64,000 bases of DNA, from the NCBI RefSeq assembly GCF_900105325.1, contig NZ_FNSU01000003.1:3168501-3232500 (forward strand), written 5' to 3'. The position numbers and the translations under genes are program-made. Every line of letters begins with the position of its first letter. Within the stretch, counting starts at the first letter, position 1. Below, one piece after another: positions 1-13,180 of the stretch. The notes beneath the pieces were generated by a model. It saw only the letters and a program-made list of their open reading frames with translations. It searched no databases and was not told the DNA's origin. Source of the DNA: Pseudomonas marginalis (lineage in GTDB: Bacteria > Pseudomonadota > Gammaproteobacteria > Pseudomonadales > Pseudomonadaceae).

Positions 1-2696
1 AGTGGGTCACTGCGATTGCCACCGCGCCCTTCCCCGTCCTCAGCCTGAGCCTGGGCATGCTGCTGGCGTTCAAGGACGGCATGCTGGCCTTGCACGCTTA
101 CCAGCAGGGCGATACCGGCGCCGCACTGGAGCACTTGATCGGCTACATGCTCAACAGTGCCGGCGCCGCATTCACCGATCTGCGCCCGGCCCTAGTGTCC
201 CTCAGGCAGCTTGCCCGACCCGCCGTGAGCCCGATCGCCAGGCGCACTGCCGTCCCCAGCGAAGCCTTGAAACTTGTCCAGCCTCTGCAACCCAAGCCCT
301 TGGCCCTGGAAGACATGCAAGCGGTACTCTTCGATGGCCAAGCGCTGTGGGCGAAGAAAACCCCGGACCCCATCGGCCGCTACCTGCTCTACCGACTGGA
401 CCCGGCCAGTGGCAAACTGGTCTCCACCACACGCGTGGCAGCCCCGGATGCGCAAGGCGTCTGGAGCCGCACCGGGATCACCGGCGGCGCACCTAAATAT
501 GAAAAACTGCCCGACACACCGGAGCCGCTCAAGCCCTATGAAATACCGGTGAAGTACGCGAGCAAACTGGAACTGGCGATCAATCCGGATGTGCGGGCCA
601 GCATCGTGCAGCGGACTGAATGGGAGTTCGGCTCACGGGAGGGCGCGCTGGGGCACGTCGCCAGCGAGTTGCACTCCCTGCGCACCACTTATTTGCAACA
701 GGCCGAACGCTTGACGAGTGACGCCGAAGAGTTCTTCAAACACCTTGATCCGTTGCCGGCCCGCGCCGACGTCCCGGCCATCGACGCCGACGCCTCATTT
801 ACGCAACTACTGGCCAGCGATGCCTTGGCCGCAAACCGGCACTTGGTCATCGGCGCGGCACCAGGCTCCATCGCCAGTAAAGAACTCCTGATAACGCAAA
901 TGGACAGCTTGCTGAGCAAAGGCTTCAAGTACCTGTACATCGAGCACCTGCCTGCCGATTTATTCCGCACAAAATTGCAGAAGCTCAACACCGGTAAATC
1001 CTGGCAGCACATCGAACGCCACCTGAAGACGATTGACCAGGCGTTTGGCTTCGCCGAAGACGCCGAGTATTCGTTTGTCGCCCTGGTGCGCCAGGCGCAA
1101 AAAAAGGGCTTGAAACTCAGAGCCCTCGACGCCTCGACCTCGTATCAACTGGAGGATGCCCTGCAAATGGGCGACACACCGGCGACAACGCCGCGGGATA
1201 ACGCGGCCAGGAACTTCTATTCCCACAAGACCATCGAGACCGACGCCATCGACGAGCCCGACGCTCGCTGGATCGCGTTAGTGGATTCCTCGCGCCTGCG
1301 TACCTTCGATAAAACGCCGGGCCTGGCCGACTTGCACGACGCGGTGGCCTTGCGGGTGGACGATGTCGGCCCAGGCCAGCCGGTGGGCATCTGGATCGAC
1401 GAGCCGGGCGCCATCGTCGGCGATCCACTGGCCCACGCTGACTACCGGCTGACCCTTCACACAGCCTATGCGGCGCCCGAGCCGGTAACGCCATCCGGTG
1501 CTGCGTCAGTCGCTGTCGCCAACCACTTCAGCGACTACGACATCGCGCCGCCGTTGCGCGCCAGCATCGCTCAACAGGCTACTACGCGATATGGGCTCAA
1601 TACACGTTACTACTCGACGGCCCCCGATCATCGCGAAGCACTCCAGGCGTTCCAGAACACCAGGGAACGCCTGAGCACCGAGGCACAAACCTATATGGCC
1701 AGCCACGTGCCGCCCACCAGGCCCGACCCTTCGGTTCTGGGCTCGCCGAAAACCCCAGAGGCGCTGCTGGAAAGCATCCGTCACAGCGAGTTCACCGGAC
1801 TGGTGATCGGTGAAGGGCACCGGGCGGAGTCCAGCAAACGGTTGTTGCGCGAGCACATGGGGCACCTCAAGGCGCAGGGGTTCAAGACCCTGTACGTAGA
1901 ACACCTGATGACCGATTTGCATCAGGCAGAGCTGGATGCCTTCCTGCGCACCCAACACCTGCCGGACACCCTCAAGCGCTACCTGAACTATCTGGACCAG
2001 GGGCAAATGCGCGGCTACAAAGGCCGTGATACGTACACGGAAGTCGTCCAGGCAGCCGGCAAGCACGGCTTGCGCGTCCGCGCCCTGGACTGCGCCGCCA
2101 GTTATCACCTCAAAGGGCTGGGTGGGGACATGTCTGTAACGCGCAACCAAATATTCAGCTACTTCGCCTCCAATGTGATCAAGGCCGACCAGGCGGCGCA
2201 TGGGCCACACAAGTGGGTCGCGTTCATCGGCAGCACTCACACCAACAACAACCTGGGGGTGCCCGGACTGGCGGAACTGCAAGGTGCCGTCAGCCTGCAT
2301 GTCAGGGACACGCCCCCCGCGTTGGCGCGAAACATTCGCCCCGGCACCTGGGAGACATTTTCCGAAGGCATAGACCTCGATGCCAGGGCCTTGCGTAGCG
2401 ACTTAGTTCTGGAGGCCGGTGTGGAAGGCTTAACGGCGCCAGCGCCGTTCGTTCCGGTCGACCGGTCTCGGCTGAAAAGACCCGGCCATTTCCTGATCGA
2501 ACGCCCAACACCGGCGCAGAACAATGTGCTGCACCGTTCGCGCACCGGGGAAATTGTGTCGACGCCCATCAAGGTCAATGCTGACGGCCTGTATTACGTC
2601 GACCGCTGGGAACCGATGCAGGGCAAGCGCTTCAGCTACGAAAGCACCTTGATCAGTGCACTGCGGGTGGAAGTCGGGCTGACCCCCGCGCCCTGA
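1..2696 (+). CDS. Large toxin-like protein with two tandem EreA/ChaN/TIKI-like modules (5' end outside the window)
   Basis: The reading frame is open from the first base (first complete codon at 3), so the N-terminus lies outside the window; the first internal ATG is at 57. The visible part starts with a hydrophobic stretch like that of the gene at 17447. Then come a small beta-rich linker and two homologous modules. The upstream module (about 840-1400) has degenerate motifs: GAAP at 852-863 in place of GExH, and DSSR at 1284-1295 in place of GxxH. The downstream module (about 1795-2310) keeps GEGH at 1809-1820, a Glu codon at 1899 and a His codon at 2238 in GSTH. The C-terminal tail resembles that of the 17447 gene. 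By family knowledge these modules resemble the RtxA-like branch of the EreA/ChaN/TIKI superfamily and the Pasteurella multocida toxin C-terminus; toxin function is inferred. A hairpin terminator follows the stop. Confidence 0.75.
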   Translation, partial: WVTAIATAPFPVLSLSLGMLLAFKDGMLALHAYQQGDTGAALEHLIGYMLNSAGAAFTDLRPALVSLRQLARPAVSPIARRTAVPSEALKLVQPLQPKPLALEDMQAVLFDGQALWAKKTPDPIGRYLLYRLDPASGKLVSTTRVAAPDAQGVWSRTGITGGAPKYEKLPDTPEPLKPYEIPVKYASKLELAINPDVRASIVQRTEWEFGSREGALGHVASELHSLRTTYLQQAERLTSDAEEFFKHLDPLPARADVPAIDADASFTQLLASDALAANRHLVIGAAPGSIASKELLITQMDSLLSKGFKYLYIEHLPADLFRTKLQKLNTGKSWQHIERHLKTIDQAFGFAEDAEYSFVALVRQAQKKGLKLRALDASTSYQLEDALQMGDTPATTPRDNAARNFYSHKTIETDAIDEPDARWIALVDSSRLRTFDKTPGLADLHDAVALRVDDVGPGQPVGIWIDEPGAIVGDPLAHADYRLTLHTAYAAPEPVTPSGAASVAVANHFSDYDIAPPLRASIAQQATTRYGLNTRYYSTAPDHREALQAFQNTRERLSTEAQTYMASHVPPTRPDPSVLGSPKTPEALLESIRHSEFTGLVIGEGHRAESSKRLLREHMGHLKAQGFKTLYVEHLMTDLHQAELDAFLRTQHLPDTLKRYLNYLDQGQMRGYKGRDTYTEVVQAAGKHGLRVRALDCAASYHLKGLGGDMSVTRNQIFSYFASNVIKADQAAHGPHKWVAFIGSTHTNNNLGVPGLAELQGAVSLHVRDTPPALARNIRPGTWETFSEGIDLDARALRSDLVLEAGVEGLTAPAPFVPVDRSRLKRPGHFLIERPTPAQNNVLHRSRTGEIVSTPIKVNADGLYYVDRWEPMQGKRFSYESTLISALRVEVGLTPAP

Positions 2697-2738
2697 GTCG
2701 TTGAAGGCCTGGCCCTGATTGCATGACAGCCAACAAAA

Positions 2739-2768
2739 AACCCGCTGGCCAAACTGGCCCAGCGGGTT
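2739..2768. terminator. Bidirectional terminator between toxin-like gene and yqfO-like gene
   Basis: A 10-bp perfect stem, AACCCGCTGG with CCAGCGGGTT, encloses a 10-base loop. It is preceded by an A-run and followed by TTCTTGTTTT, so it can end transcription from both converging genes. Confidence 0.8.
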
Positions 2769-2790
2769 TCTTGTTTTAACAGCCAGCCGA

Positions 2791-3102
2791 TCAGAAATCT
2801 GCCAACTGCCACACTTCATACGCCGGTGTCTCGTAGGGGTGGCTGAGCTTCAAGGCCGCGACAACCGCCTTGACCCACTCATCGGCCACCACCAACTCGA
2901 CCTTCCACTCTTCAACCACTTCAACCTGGCCAACCTGCCCGATAAACGGCTGGCTGCCGTCCAACGCGCGAAACTGGCCCTGGCCCAGCACTTGCCAGGC
3001 GCAGCGGTCGTAGTCGCCGATGCGTCCGCCGCCAGCAGCGAAGACGGCGGTTTTCACCGTCTCCACATGGCTGTCGGGCACGAAGAAGGCGAGCTTGTAC
3101 AC
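2791..3102 (-). CDS. YqfO/NIF3 C-terminal-like (PII-fold-like) small protein
   Basis: This 103-residue protein begins MYKLAFFVPDSHVE and ends with an HPYETPAYEVW motif. Both are typical of the stand-alone domain otherwise inserted in Nif3/YqfO dinuclear-metal proteins, which has a CutA/PII-like fold. No enzymatic role is established for the isolated form. It starts 4 bases after the purL stop on the same strand, so it is probably cotranscribed and translationally coupled with purL, which is the only functional hint. It has no signal peptide or membrane segment and is expected to be cytosolic. Confidence 0.8.
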   Translation of the reverse strand: MYKLAFFVPDSHVETVKTAVFAAGGGRIGDYDRCAWQVLGQGQFRALDGSQPFIGQVGQVEVVEEWKVELVVADEWVKAVVAALKLSHPYETPAYEVWQLADF

Positions 3103-3106
3103 GGTC

Positions 3107-7003
<3,897 letters not shown>

Positions 7004-7289
7004 CTTCGGGACAGCCTCGGGAAGGGGTGTGCTTTGAGGCCGTGCATTCTAGCGTAAACCATCGCCAACGGCACCCGAAACGGCACCGCTGGCGGCTGCC
7101 GAACGTCAGTTGGCACGGTTTGCACGCTATCGGGGCGTTATCCAAGGCATTCCGCGCAGTTATTTTAACCGTCACAATCGGGCGCCAAGCCACGTTTCTG
7201 CGGGTTGCAGCACAGTTTTGGCGGCGCTAGCAGACAAGTCCGCCGCTGTCGAGATATGGCGCCGTGGGCCGTTTGCGTATACTGCGCAG

Positions 7290-8750
7290 ATGTTCTCCCC
7301 AACTGCTTTGCGCCCGCGATGCGCCAGATGGCTCATCGTCACCGGACTCTTCCTGATGCTCAGCGCCTGTGTTGATAAACCCAGCACGCTCGAGCGAATC
7401 AAGGAGGATGGCGTATTGCGGGTGATTACCCGAAACAGCCCGGCGACTTACTTCCAGGACCGCAACGGTGAAACCGGTTTCGAATATGAACTGGTCAAGC
7501 GTTTTGCCGATGACCTGGGCGTGAAGCTGGAAATCGAGACCGCCGACAACCTCGATGACCTGTTCGGCCAGCTGGGCAAACCCAACGGCCCGGTGCTCGC
7601 CGCCGCCGGCCTGGTCAGCAGCGAGCAGCGCCAGCAACAGATGCGTTTCTCCCATCCTTACCTGGAAGTCACCCCGCAGATCATCTACCGCAACGGCCAG
7701 TCACGCCCGACGAACGCGGCGGACTTGGTGGGCAAGAAGATCATGGTGCTCAAGGGCAGCACCCACGCCGAACAACTGGCGGCGCTTAAAAAGCAGAACC
7801 CGGCCATCGAATACGAAGAATCCGATGCTGTCGAGGTGGTCGACCTGCTGCGCATGGTGGACGAGGGGCAAATCGACCTGACCCTGGTGGACTCCAACGA
7901 AGTGGCGATGAACCAAGTGTACTTCCCCAACGTACGGGTGGCGTTCGACCTCGGCAATGCCAGCAACCAGAGCTGGGCCGTGGCGGCCGGCGACGACAAC
8001 AGCCTGCTCAACGAGATCAACAGCTACCTGGACAAGGTGGAAAAGAACGGCACCCTGCAACGCCTTAAAGACCGCTATTACGGGCACGTCGATGTACTCG
8101 GCTATGTCGGCGCCTACACCTTCGCCCAGCATTTGCAGCAGCGGCTGCCCAAATACGAGAAACACTTTCGCGCCTACGCCAAGGAAGAAAAAGTCGATTG
8201 GCGCCTGCTTGCGGCTATCGGTTATCAGGAATCGCTGTGGCAACCGGCGGTCACCTCAAAGACCGGCGTGCGCGGCCTGATGATGCTGACCCAGAACACC
8301 GCCCAGGCCATGGGCGTGTCCAACCGCCTGGATGCCAGGCAAAGCATCATGGGCGGCGCCAAGTACCTGGCCAAGATCAAGGACGAGCTGGACGACAAGA
8401 TCGCCGAGCCCGACCGCACCTGGTTCGCCCTCGCTGCTTATAACGTCGGCACCGGCCATCTGGACGACGCGCGCATCCTGGCGAAGAAGGAAGGCCTGAA
8501 CCCGAACAAGTGGCTGGATGTGAAGAAGATGCTGCCGCGCCTGTCGCAGAAGCAGTGGTACAGCAAGACCCGCTACGGCTACGCCCGAGGCGGCGAGCCG
8601 GTGCACTTCGTGGCGAACATCCGGCGCTACTACGACATCCTGACCTGGGTGACCCAGCCCCAGCTGGAGGGTAACCAGGTGGTGGAAGGTAATCTACATG
8701 TGCCGGGTGTGGACAAGACCAAACCGCCGGAAGACAACCCGAAGCTCTAG
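7290..8750 (+). CDS. mltF: Membrane-bound lytic murein transglycosylase F
   Basis: The chosen ATG gives 486 residues with an immediate signal sequence (hydrophobic LIVTGLFLMLSAC, lipobox-like ending in Cys). The frame is open further upstream, but that extension has no export signal. An N-terminal solute-binding-like domain (about 40-265) precedes a C-terminal SLT domain. The catalytic Glu is at residue 314 in the GYQES motif, the same number as in E. coli MltF. The enzyme cleaves peptidoglycan to 1,6-anhydro-muropeptides at the outer membrane, and the N-terminal domain is regulatory in the family. It is transcribed away from purL, and a large palindromic repeat follows it. Confidence 0.96.
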   Translation: MFSPTALRPRCARWLIVTGLFLMLSACVDKPSTLERIKEDGVLRVITRNSPATYFQDRNGETGFEYELVKRFADDLGVKLEIETADNLDDLFGQLGKPNGPVLAAAGLVSSEQRQQQMRFSHPYLEVTPQIIYRNGQSRPTNAADLVGKKIMVLKGSTHAEQLAALKKQNPAIEYEESDAVEVVDLLRMVDEGQIDLTLVDSNEVAMNQVYFPNVRVAFDLGNASNQSWAVAAGDDNSLLNEINSYLDKVEKNGTLQRLKDRYYGHVDVLGYVGAYTFAQHLQQRLPKYEKHFRAYAKEEKVDWRLLAAIGYQESLWQPAVTSKTGVRGLMMLTQNTAQAMGVSNRLDARQSIMGGAKYLAKIKDELDDKIAEPDRTWFALAAYNVGTGHLDDARILAKKEGLNPNKWLDVKKMLPRLSQKQWYSKTRYGYARGGEPVHFVANIRRYYDILTWVTQPQLEGNQVVEGNLHVPGVDKTKPPEDNPKL

Positions 8751-8772
8751 GTACCCGTGTGGGAGAGCGCTT

Positions 8773-9003
8773 TGTGGTAAGCGGGCCGGTGATCGGGCCT
8801 TTGTAGTGACGGGGCTTTTGTGGTGAGCGGGCTTTTTGTGGTGAGCGGGCTTGCCCCGCGCTGGGTGGCGAAGCCGCCCCAAAACCAGGCGCTACGGTTT
8901 TCCTGAAAAATCGCGGCGGCCCTATTGGGGCCGCTTCGCAGCCCAGCGCGGGGCAAGCCCGCTCACCACAAAAGCCCCTTCACTACAAAGGCCCGCTCAC
9001 CAC
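8773..9003. repeat. Extended REP/REPIN palindrome
   Basis: This intergenic stretch between mltF and the EIIB-like gene holds no credible gene. Its core arms are at about 8833-8880 and 8928-8975: GTGAGCGGGCTTGCCCCGCG on the left and its reverse complement on the right. Both arms extend outward with further copies of a GTGGTGAGCGGGC-like head. The left side carries one extra duplicated head. The central spacer is about 47 bases. The structure fits a REP doublet enlarged by local duplication. It may act as a transcript end for the two converging genes. Confidence 0.85.
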
Positions 9004-9051
9004 ACACGAACTGCAGCTCATTCAAATGGCTCAACGTTGATCGACGTCGTC

Positions 9052-9330
9052 TTATAAACCGGTGATCAGGTGCACAACACCGCCCGGCAACACCATCACC
9101 GCCAGCACACTCGCTGCTTTCAACGCCGCCTCATCCAATCGTCCCACATCCTGCAACTGCACCCTTACCCGCGTCAGCGCCACCCGCTGTTGCGACTTGA
9201 GGTTATCCGCACCCCCCAACGCACTCAGCACTTCGGGCGACAACAGATTCTGCGTCGGTGCCTCGACCGTCTCGGCGATCAAATCCGGGGTCAGGGCCTT
9301 CCAGAACGCCTGCTTCAATTTATCCAACAT
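9052..9330 (-). CDS. PTS EIIB-like protein lacking the phosphorylatable cysteine
   Basis: This 92-residue protein matches the EIIB domain of the glucose/trehalose PTS family: ALGGADNLKS, a TRVRV segment, then DEAALKAA and a glycine-rich end. In active EIIB domains the phospho-accepting Cys lies just before the TRLR segment (C-I/V-TRLR). Here that position reads RVALTRVRV, encoded GTG GCG CTG, so Ala replaces Cys. The gene starts 2 bases after the stop of the EIIA-HPr-EI gene and is surely cotranscribed. The TreP transporter of this locus has its own intact EIIB. This protein therefore cannot relay phosphate by the standard route; it may be a regulatory or structural relic. Confidence 0.82.
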   Translation of the reverse strand: MLDKLKQAFWKALTPDLIAETVEAPTQNLLSPEVLSALGGADNLKSQQRVALTRVRVQLQDVGRLDEAALKAASVLAVMVLPGGVVHLITGL

Positions 9331-9332
9331 GC

Positions 9333-11846
9333 TCAGTTCTCCAGCACAACGGTGGCTGTTTGATAGTCGCGCAGGGCCTCGCGCACTTGGGCGGCTTCTT
9401 CCAGGCCCAGCACCTGGCGGGCGATGCTCTGGCAGTCGACCAGGTCCAACTCGCGCACGGTGGCCTTGATGGTCGGGATCAACGGCACGCTGACCGACAA
9501 CTCATCGACCCCCAACCCGATCAACAACGGCACGGCCAGCGCTTCCGACGCCAACGCGCCGCAGATGCCCACCCATTTGCCGTGGGCATGAGCGGCCTTG
9601 ACGGTGGTGGCAATCAGGCGCAATACCGCCGGGTGAAAGCTGTCGGCCTGGCTGGCCAGCCGTGGATGGTCACGGTCCATGGCCAGGGTGTATTGGGTCA
9701 GGTCGTTGGTGCCGATGGAGAAAAAATCCACATGGGGCGCAAACACGTCGGCCATCAAGGCGGCGGACGGCACTTCGATCATGATGCCCAGCTTCGGCAG
9801 CTCGACAAGCCCCAGCGCCAGCGCCTCTTCTTCAAGGATCTTGCGCGCCAGGTGCAGCTCCGACAACAGGCTGACCATCGGTAACATGATATGCAGCCGC
9901 GTCAGGCCGGCACTGGCGAGGATGGCGCGCAACTGCTCGCGCAGTAGCTGTGGACGCTCCAGGCACAGGCGAATCCCGCGCAAACCCAGGAATGGGTTGG
10001 TCTCCGCTTCCATCGGCACGTAGGCCAACGGTTTGTCGCCGCCCACGTCCAGGGTGCGCACCACCAGGTTGCGTTCAGTACCCAGGGCACGGGCGATGGC
10101 GCTGTAAGTGGTGGCCTGTTCCTCGGGGCTCGGCGCGCGGTTACGGTCGAGGTAGAGGAATTCCGAGCGCAGCAGGCCCACGCCTTCACCCCCTAGGGTC
10201 AGGGATTGCTCCACCTCCTGAAGCGAAGCGACGTTGGCCGTGACCTCGACGTGATGACCATCGCGGGTGATGGCGGGCAACGCAGCCTGCGCCACATCGC
10301 GCTGATGCCGCTGCACCTGTTGTTGGCGAGCCACTTCCAAGCGTTCGATTTCAGCCAGGTTCGGCGCCAGATGCAGCTCGCCTTTATCGGCATCCAGCAG
10401 CACCTGCTTGCCATTCGCCAGCGCCAAGACCTGCTCCGGCACCCCGCAGATCGCCGGCAAGCCCAAGGCACGGGCGAGGATCGCCACATGGCTGGTCGCC
10501 CCGCCGCCGACGGTGACAAACCCCAGCACCTTTTGGGGATCGAGGCTGGCGGTTTGCGAAGGCGTCAGTTGCTCGGCGACCAGGATCGCGCGGTCGGGCA
10601 GGTCCCAGGCGCGGTCTTGAATTCCGAGGATCAGCTTCAGCACACGCTGGCCGACATCCGCGAGGTCCGCCGCACGTTCGGCCAACAGGGCATTGCCCAG
10701 GTTCTGGAACAGCTGGGCAGTGGCGACCGTGGCGCTGTTCCAGGCAAATGCGGCGCTCTTGCCTTCGGCCAGTAGGCCGTGGGCTTGTTCCAGCAGCGTC
10801 GGGTCTTCGAGCAATTCCTGATGGGCGCGGAAAATCTCCGCCTGGGCACTGCCTGCCGCCTGGGTTTGCAGGGCTTGCAGCGCTTCGGTTGCAGCCAGCA
10901 AGCCACGGTCCAAAGCGCCGCGCTCGAACGCCTCGCCAGCGCCCTGTTCAGTCACCTTCAGCTCGGGCTCAGCAATCTGGACCACCTGGCCAAACGCCGA
11001 TCCCGGCGATGCGCAAACGCCTCGCAGCAGCGTCGCCGACGATACCGGCACGGGCGCTTCAAGCTGTGCAGCCGGCGCCGCAATGGCCTCGCCGCAGCCT
11101 TCAAGCAACAGCGCGACCAAAGCTTGGATCGCCGCCTCGGCATCGTCACCGGCCGCACTCACTTGCAAGGTATCGCCCTGCACGGTTTGCAGTGCCATGA
11201 TCGCCACCAGCGACTTGGCGTTGGCACTCTGGGTTTGCTTGTGCAGGTAAATGCTCGCGTTAAAACCTTTCGCGGCTTGTGCAAACACGGCGGCCGGGCG
11301 CGCGTGTAAACCGTTGGCGTTGGGTAAGGTCAACGGCTTTGAGAAGCGTGCATCGCCCTCCTCCTCATCGGCCTCCTCTACCCGGTTGCCGGGCGCTACC
11401 TGCAACACCGGCTGGCCCCGTTCCACCAGGCCGCTTGCCAACGGCGTGAACGGCTCGCCGCTGACCACCAGCATCAAGGTCAGCAAACTGCGTGCGTGGA
11501 GTGCCACATAGTCGGCATCGAATTCGATCAAGGCTTGCCCGGCTTCTACCCGCTGGCCTTCCTCGACCAGGCGGGTGAAGCCCTTGCCGGCCAGGCTCAC
11601 GGTGTCCAGGCCGATATGCATCAGCACCTGCACGCCGTTGTCGTCGGTGACGCTGACCGCATGCCCACTGTCCTGGATATTGCTGATCACCCCGGCCAGG
11701 GGGGCGCACAGGGTCTGCGAGGTGGGATCGATGCACAGGCCGTCGCCGATCATGCGGCTGGCGAACACCGGGTCAGGCACCTTGTCCAGTGCCAGCAGCA
11801 CGCCGGACAAGGGCGCCAGCAGTTCCAGGGGTTGAGTTGCGGTCAT
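9333..11846 (-). CDS. EIIA(Glc-type)-HPr-Enzyme I fusion phosphotransferase
   Basis: One 837-residue chain carries the soluble PTS relay. It has an EIIA-Glc-type domain (about 1-150, active His77 in VLMHIGLDTV, partner His62), then an acidic linker. Next comes HPr (about 168-255, His181 in GLHARPA). Enzyme I fills the rest, with phospho-His453 in GGGATSHVAI and a C-terminal PEP-binding barrel including GICGALAS. The route is PEP to EI to HPr to EIIA, then to an EIIB. Position within the trehalose cluster implies delivery to TreP. The architecture resembles the NagF-type fusion used for N-acetylglucosamine, so cross-talk is possible. It lies downstream of the porin gene and directly upstream of the EIIB-like gene. 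Confidence 0.93.
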   Translation of the reverse strand: MTATQPLELLAPLSGVLLALDKVPDPVFASRMIGDGLCIDPTSQTLCAPLAGVISNIQDSGHAVSVTDDNGVQVLMHIGLDTVSLAGKGFTRLVEEGQRVEAGQALIEFDADYVALHARSLLTLMLVVSGEPFTPLASGLVERGQPVLQVAPGNRVEEADEEEGDARFSKPLTLPNANGLHARPAAVFAQAAKGFNASIYLHKQTQSANAKSLVAIMALQTVQGDTLQVSAAGDDAEAAIQALVALLLEGCGEAIAAPAAQLEAPVPVSSATLLRGVCASPGSAFGQVVQIAEPELKVTEQGAGEAFERGALDRGLLAATEALQALQTQAAGSAQAEIFRAHQELLEDPTLLEQAHGLLAEGKSAAFAWNSATVATAQLFQNLGNALLAERAADLADVGQRVLKLILGIQDRAWDLPDRAILVAEQLTPSQTASLDPQKVLGFVTVGGGATSHVAILARALGLPAICGVPEQVLALANGKQVLLDADKGELHLAPNLAEIERLEVARQQQVQRHQRDVAQAALPAITRDGHHVEVTANVASLQEVEQSLTLGGEGVGLLRSEFLYLDRNRAPSPEEQATTYSAIARALGTERNLVVRTLDVGGDKPLAYVPMEAETNPFLGLRGIRLCLERPQLLREQLRAILASAGLTRLHIMLPMVSLLSELHLARKILEEEALALGLVELPKLGIMIEVPSAALMADVFAPHVDFFSIGTNDLTQYTLAMDRDHPRLASQADSFHPAVLRLIATTVKAAHAHGKWVGICGALASEALAVPLLIGLGVDELSVSVPLIPTIKATVRELDLVDCQSIARQVLGLEEAAQVREALRDYQTATVVLEN

Positions 11847-11907
11847 GACGTCACCTGCTGTTTTGTTCTGTAAAGATCCTTGGGTGGATGCCTATCCCAT
11901 GGATGAC

Positions 11908-13128
11908 TTATTTCCACCAGTATTCAACCTGCACGCCAACGTTCGACCCATGCCGCGCGGTGCCATAGGCGCCGGTGTCGGACAACGCCGAGCCCGCCGC
12001 CAGTTCATTCGCTGCACGCTTGGCCGCTTCGTTCCAGGTCGCATAGGTGTAGTACAAACGCACTTCCGGCCGCGCCCAGAAATCCGGGCCGTTGGGCGAC
12101 CAGGTCGGGGCAAAGGTAAATTTGCTCAGCTTGCGCGTGCCGCCGGTGGCATCGACCTGATCATGCCCAAGCTCGGTGACCAACTTGAATTGTTCGCTGA
12201 TCGCATACGCAGGGCGCACGCCGATGGACATCCAGGTCTGGTCCTGGCTGCCGGGGCGAATATCCTTCTGGTACACCGCCTCGATCTGCCCACCAAAACG
12301 CGGGGTCACCTGCCAGTCGAAGAACTCCACGGCGCGATAACTTTTGCTGCTGTTATCCAGGAAGGTATTGCCGGTGTAGCCCAGGCCGGTGCCGGGGCCT
12401 TCGCCGTACTGCAAAGCGAATTTGTTCTTGCCGCCCAGGAAGTCTTTTTGCACATGCTGCGCGGTGAGCGCCCAGCCGCTGTGGGTGTCGCGCCCGCCGG
12501 CCTTTTCGATATGGCTCAAGCCCAGCTCCAGCTCGCCGCCGGGGTTGGTCTTGAAGCCCGCGACGTTGAAGTCGTGACGGGTGGCGTATTCCTTCTGGTA
12601 CAGGTTGTCCTTGCGCGAAATGGCGTAGCTGTACTTGAGGTCGCCGATCAGCACGTCCTCGATTCCGCCGCCGGTGGCGCTCTGGTTCCAGTAGTAGAAG
12701 TCGGAAATATGGATGTCATTGCGTTTGTAGTAACGCCGACCGGCCCACAGCGAACCGCCATTGAGGGCAGGCAGGTTCGACCACTGCGCATACATCTGCG
12801 GCATGCGCGCCGAGCCGTTGTCTTCGCCCTGGAATTTAAGGGCGCGGTCGTATTGGTTGTACAGCGACGCCATGGCGTCGACGCTGAGCACCGAGCCATC
12901 GTCGAGGGTCAGCAGGTCCTGACGCAGTTCCAGTTCGGCGTACTGCTCGCATTCGTTGCCCAGTCGGTATTTGGTTTGCGCCCCCGGCAACTGGAAACAT
13001 TGCTGCTTGCCACTGCCTGTCGACGTCCCCGCGCCGCTGCGCAAGTAACCGGCAAATTCCAGGGCCTGCGCGCCGAATGGCAGGCTCAGGCAGGATGCAA
13101 CGAGGCCCAGCTTTATTGTTGTTTTCAT
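11908..13128 (-). CDS. LamB/maltoporin-family carbohydrate porin
   Basis: The start at MKTTIKLGLVASCLSLPFGA is chosen because it has a Sec signal peptide (cleavage near AQA-LEF) and a GAAGGAG ribosome site. An upstream extension lacks both. The 406-residue product starts LEFAGYLRSGAGTS and shows alternating amphipathic strands. It contains an RYYKRNDIHISDFYYW segment characteristic of the LamB family and ends in an aromatic residue plus Lys (YWWK). It is predicted to be an outer-membrane 18-stranded trimeric porin for di- or oligosaccharides. Its place between phosphotrehalase and the PTS fusion points to trehalose as substrate, by inference. Confidence 0.92.
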   Translation of the reverse strand: MKTTIKLGLVASCLSLPFGAQALEFAGYLRSGAGTSTGSGKQQCFQLPGAQTKYRLGNECEQYAELELRQDLLTLDDGSVLSVDAMASLYNQYDRALKFQGEDNGSARMPQMYAQWSNLPALNGGSLWAGRRYYKRNDIHISDFYYWNQSATGGGIEDVLIGDLKYSYAISRKDNLYQKEYATRHDFNVAGFKTNPGGELELGLSHIEKAGGRDTHSGWALTAQHVQKDFLGGKNKFALQYGEGPGTGLGYTGNTFLDNSSKSYRAVEFFDWQVTPRFGGQIEAVYQKDIRPGSQDQTWMSIGVRPAYAISEQFKLVTELGHDQVDATGGTRKLSKFTFAPTWSPNGPDFWARPEVRLYYTYATWNEAAKRAANELAAGSALSDTGAYGTARHGSNVGVQVEYWWK

Positions 13129-13180
13129 GAATGCTCCTTCTATTTTTATTGTTTTATTACTGTCCTTGCACGACACGATT

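Noticed and set aside
7110..7289. N-terminal extension of mltF to an earlier ATG
   Set aside because: The extension adds 60 unrelated residues before the export signal; the ATG at 7290 places the catalytic Glu at the same residue number as E. coli MltF.
8773..9003. Could the repeat region be a CRISPR array?
   Set aside because: Units are inverted and irregular, with no equal-length unique spacers. It is a REP-type palindrome.
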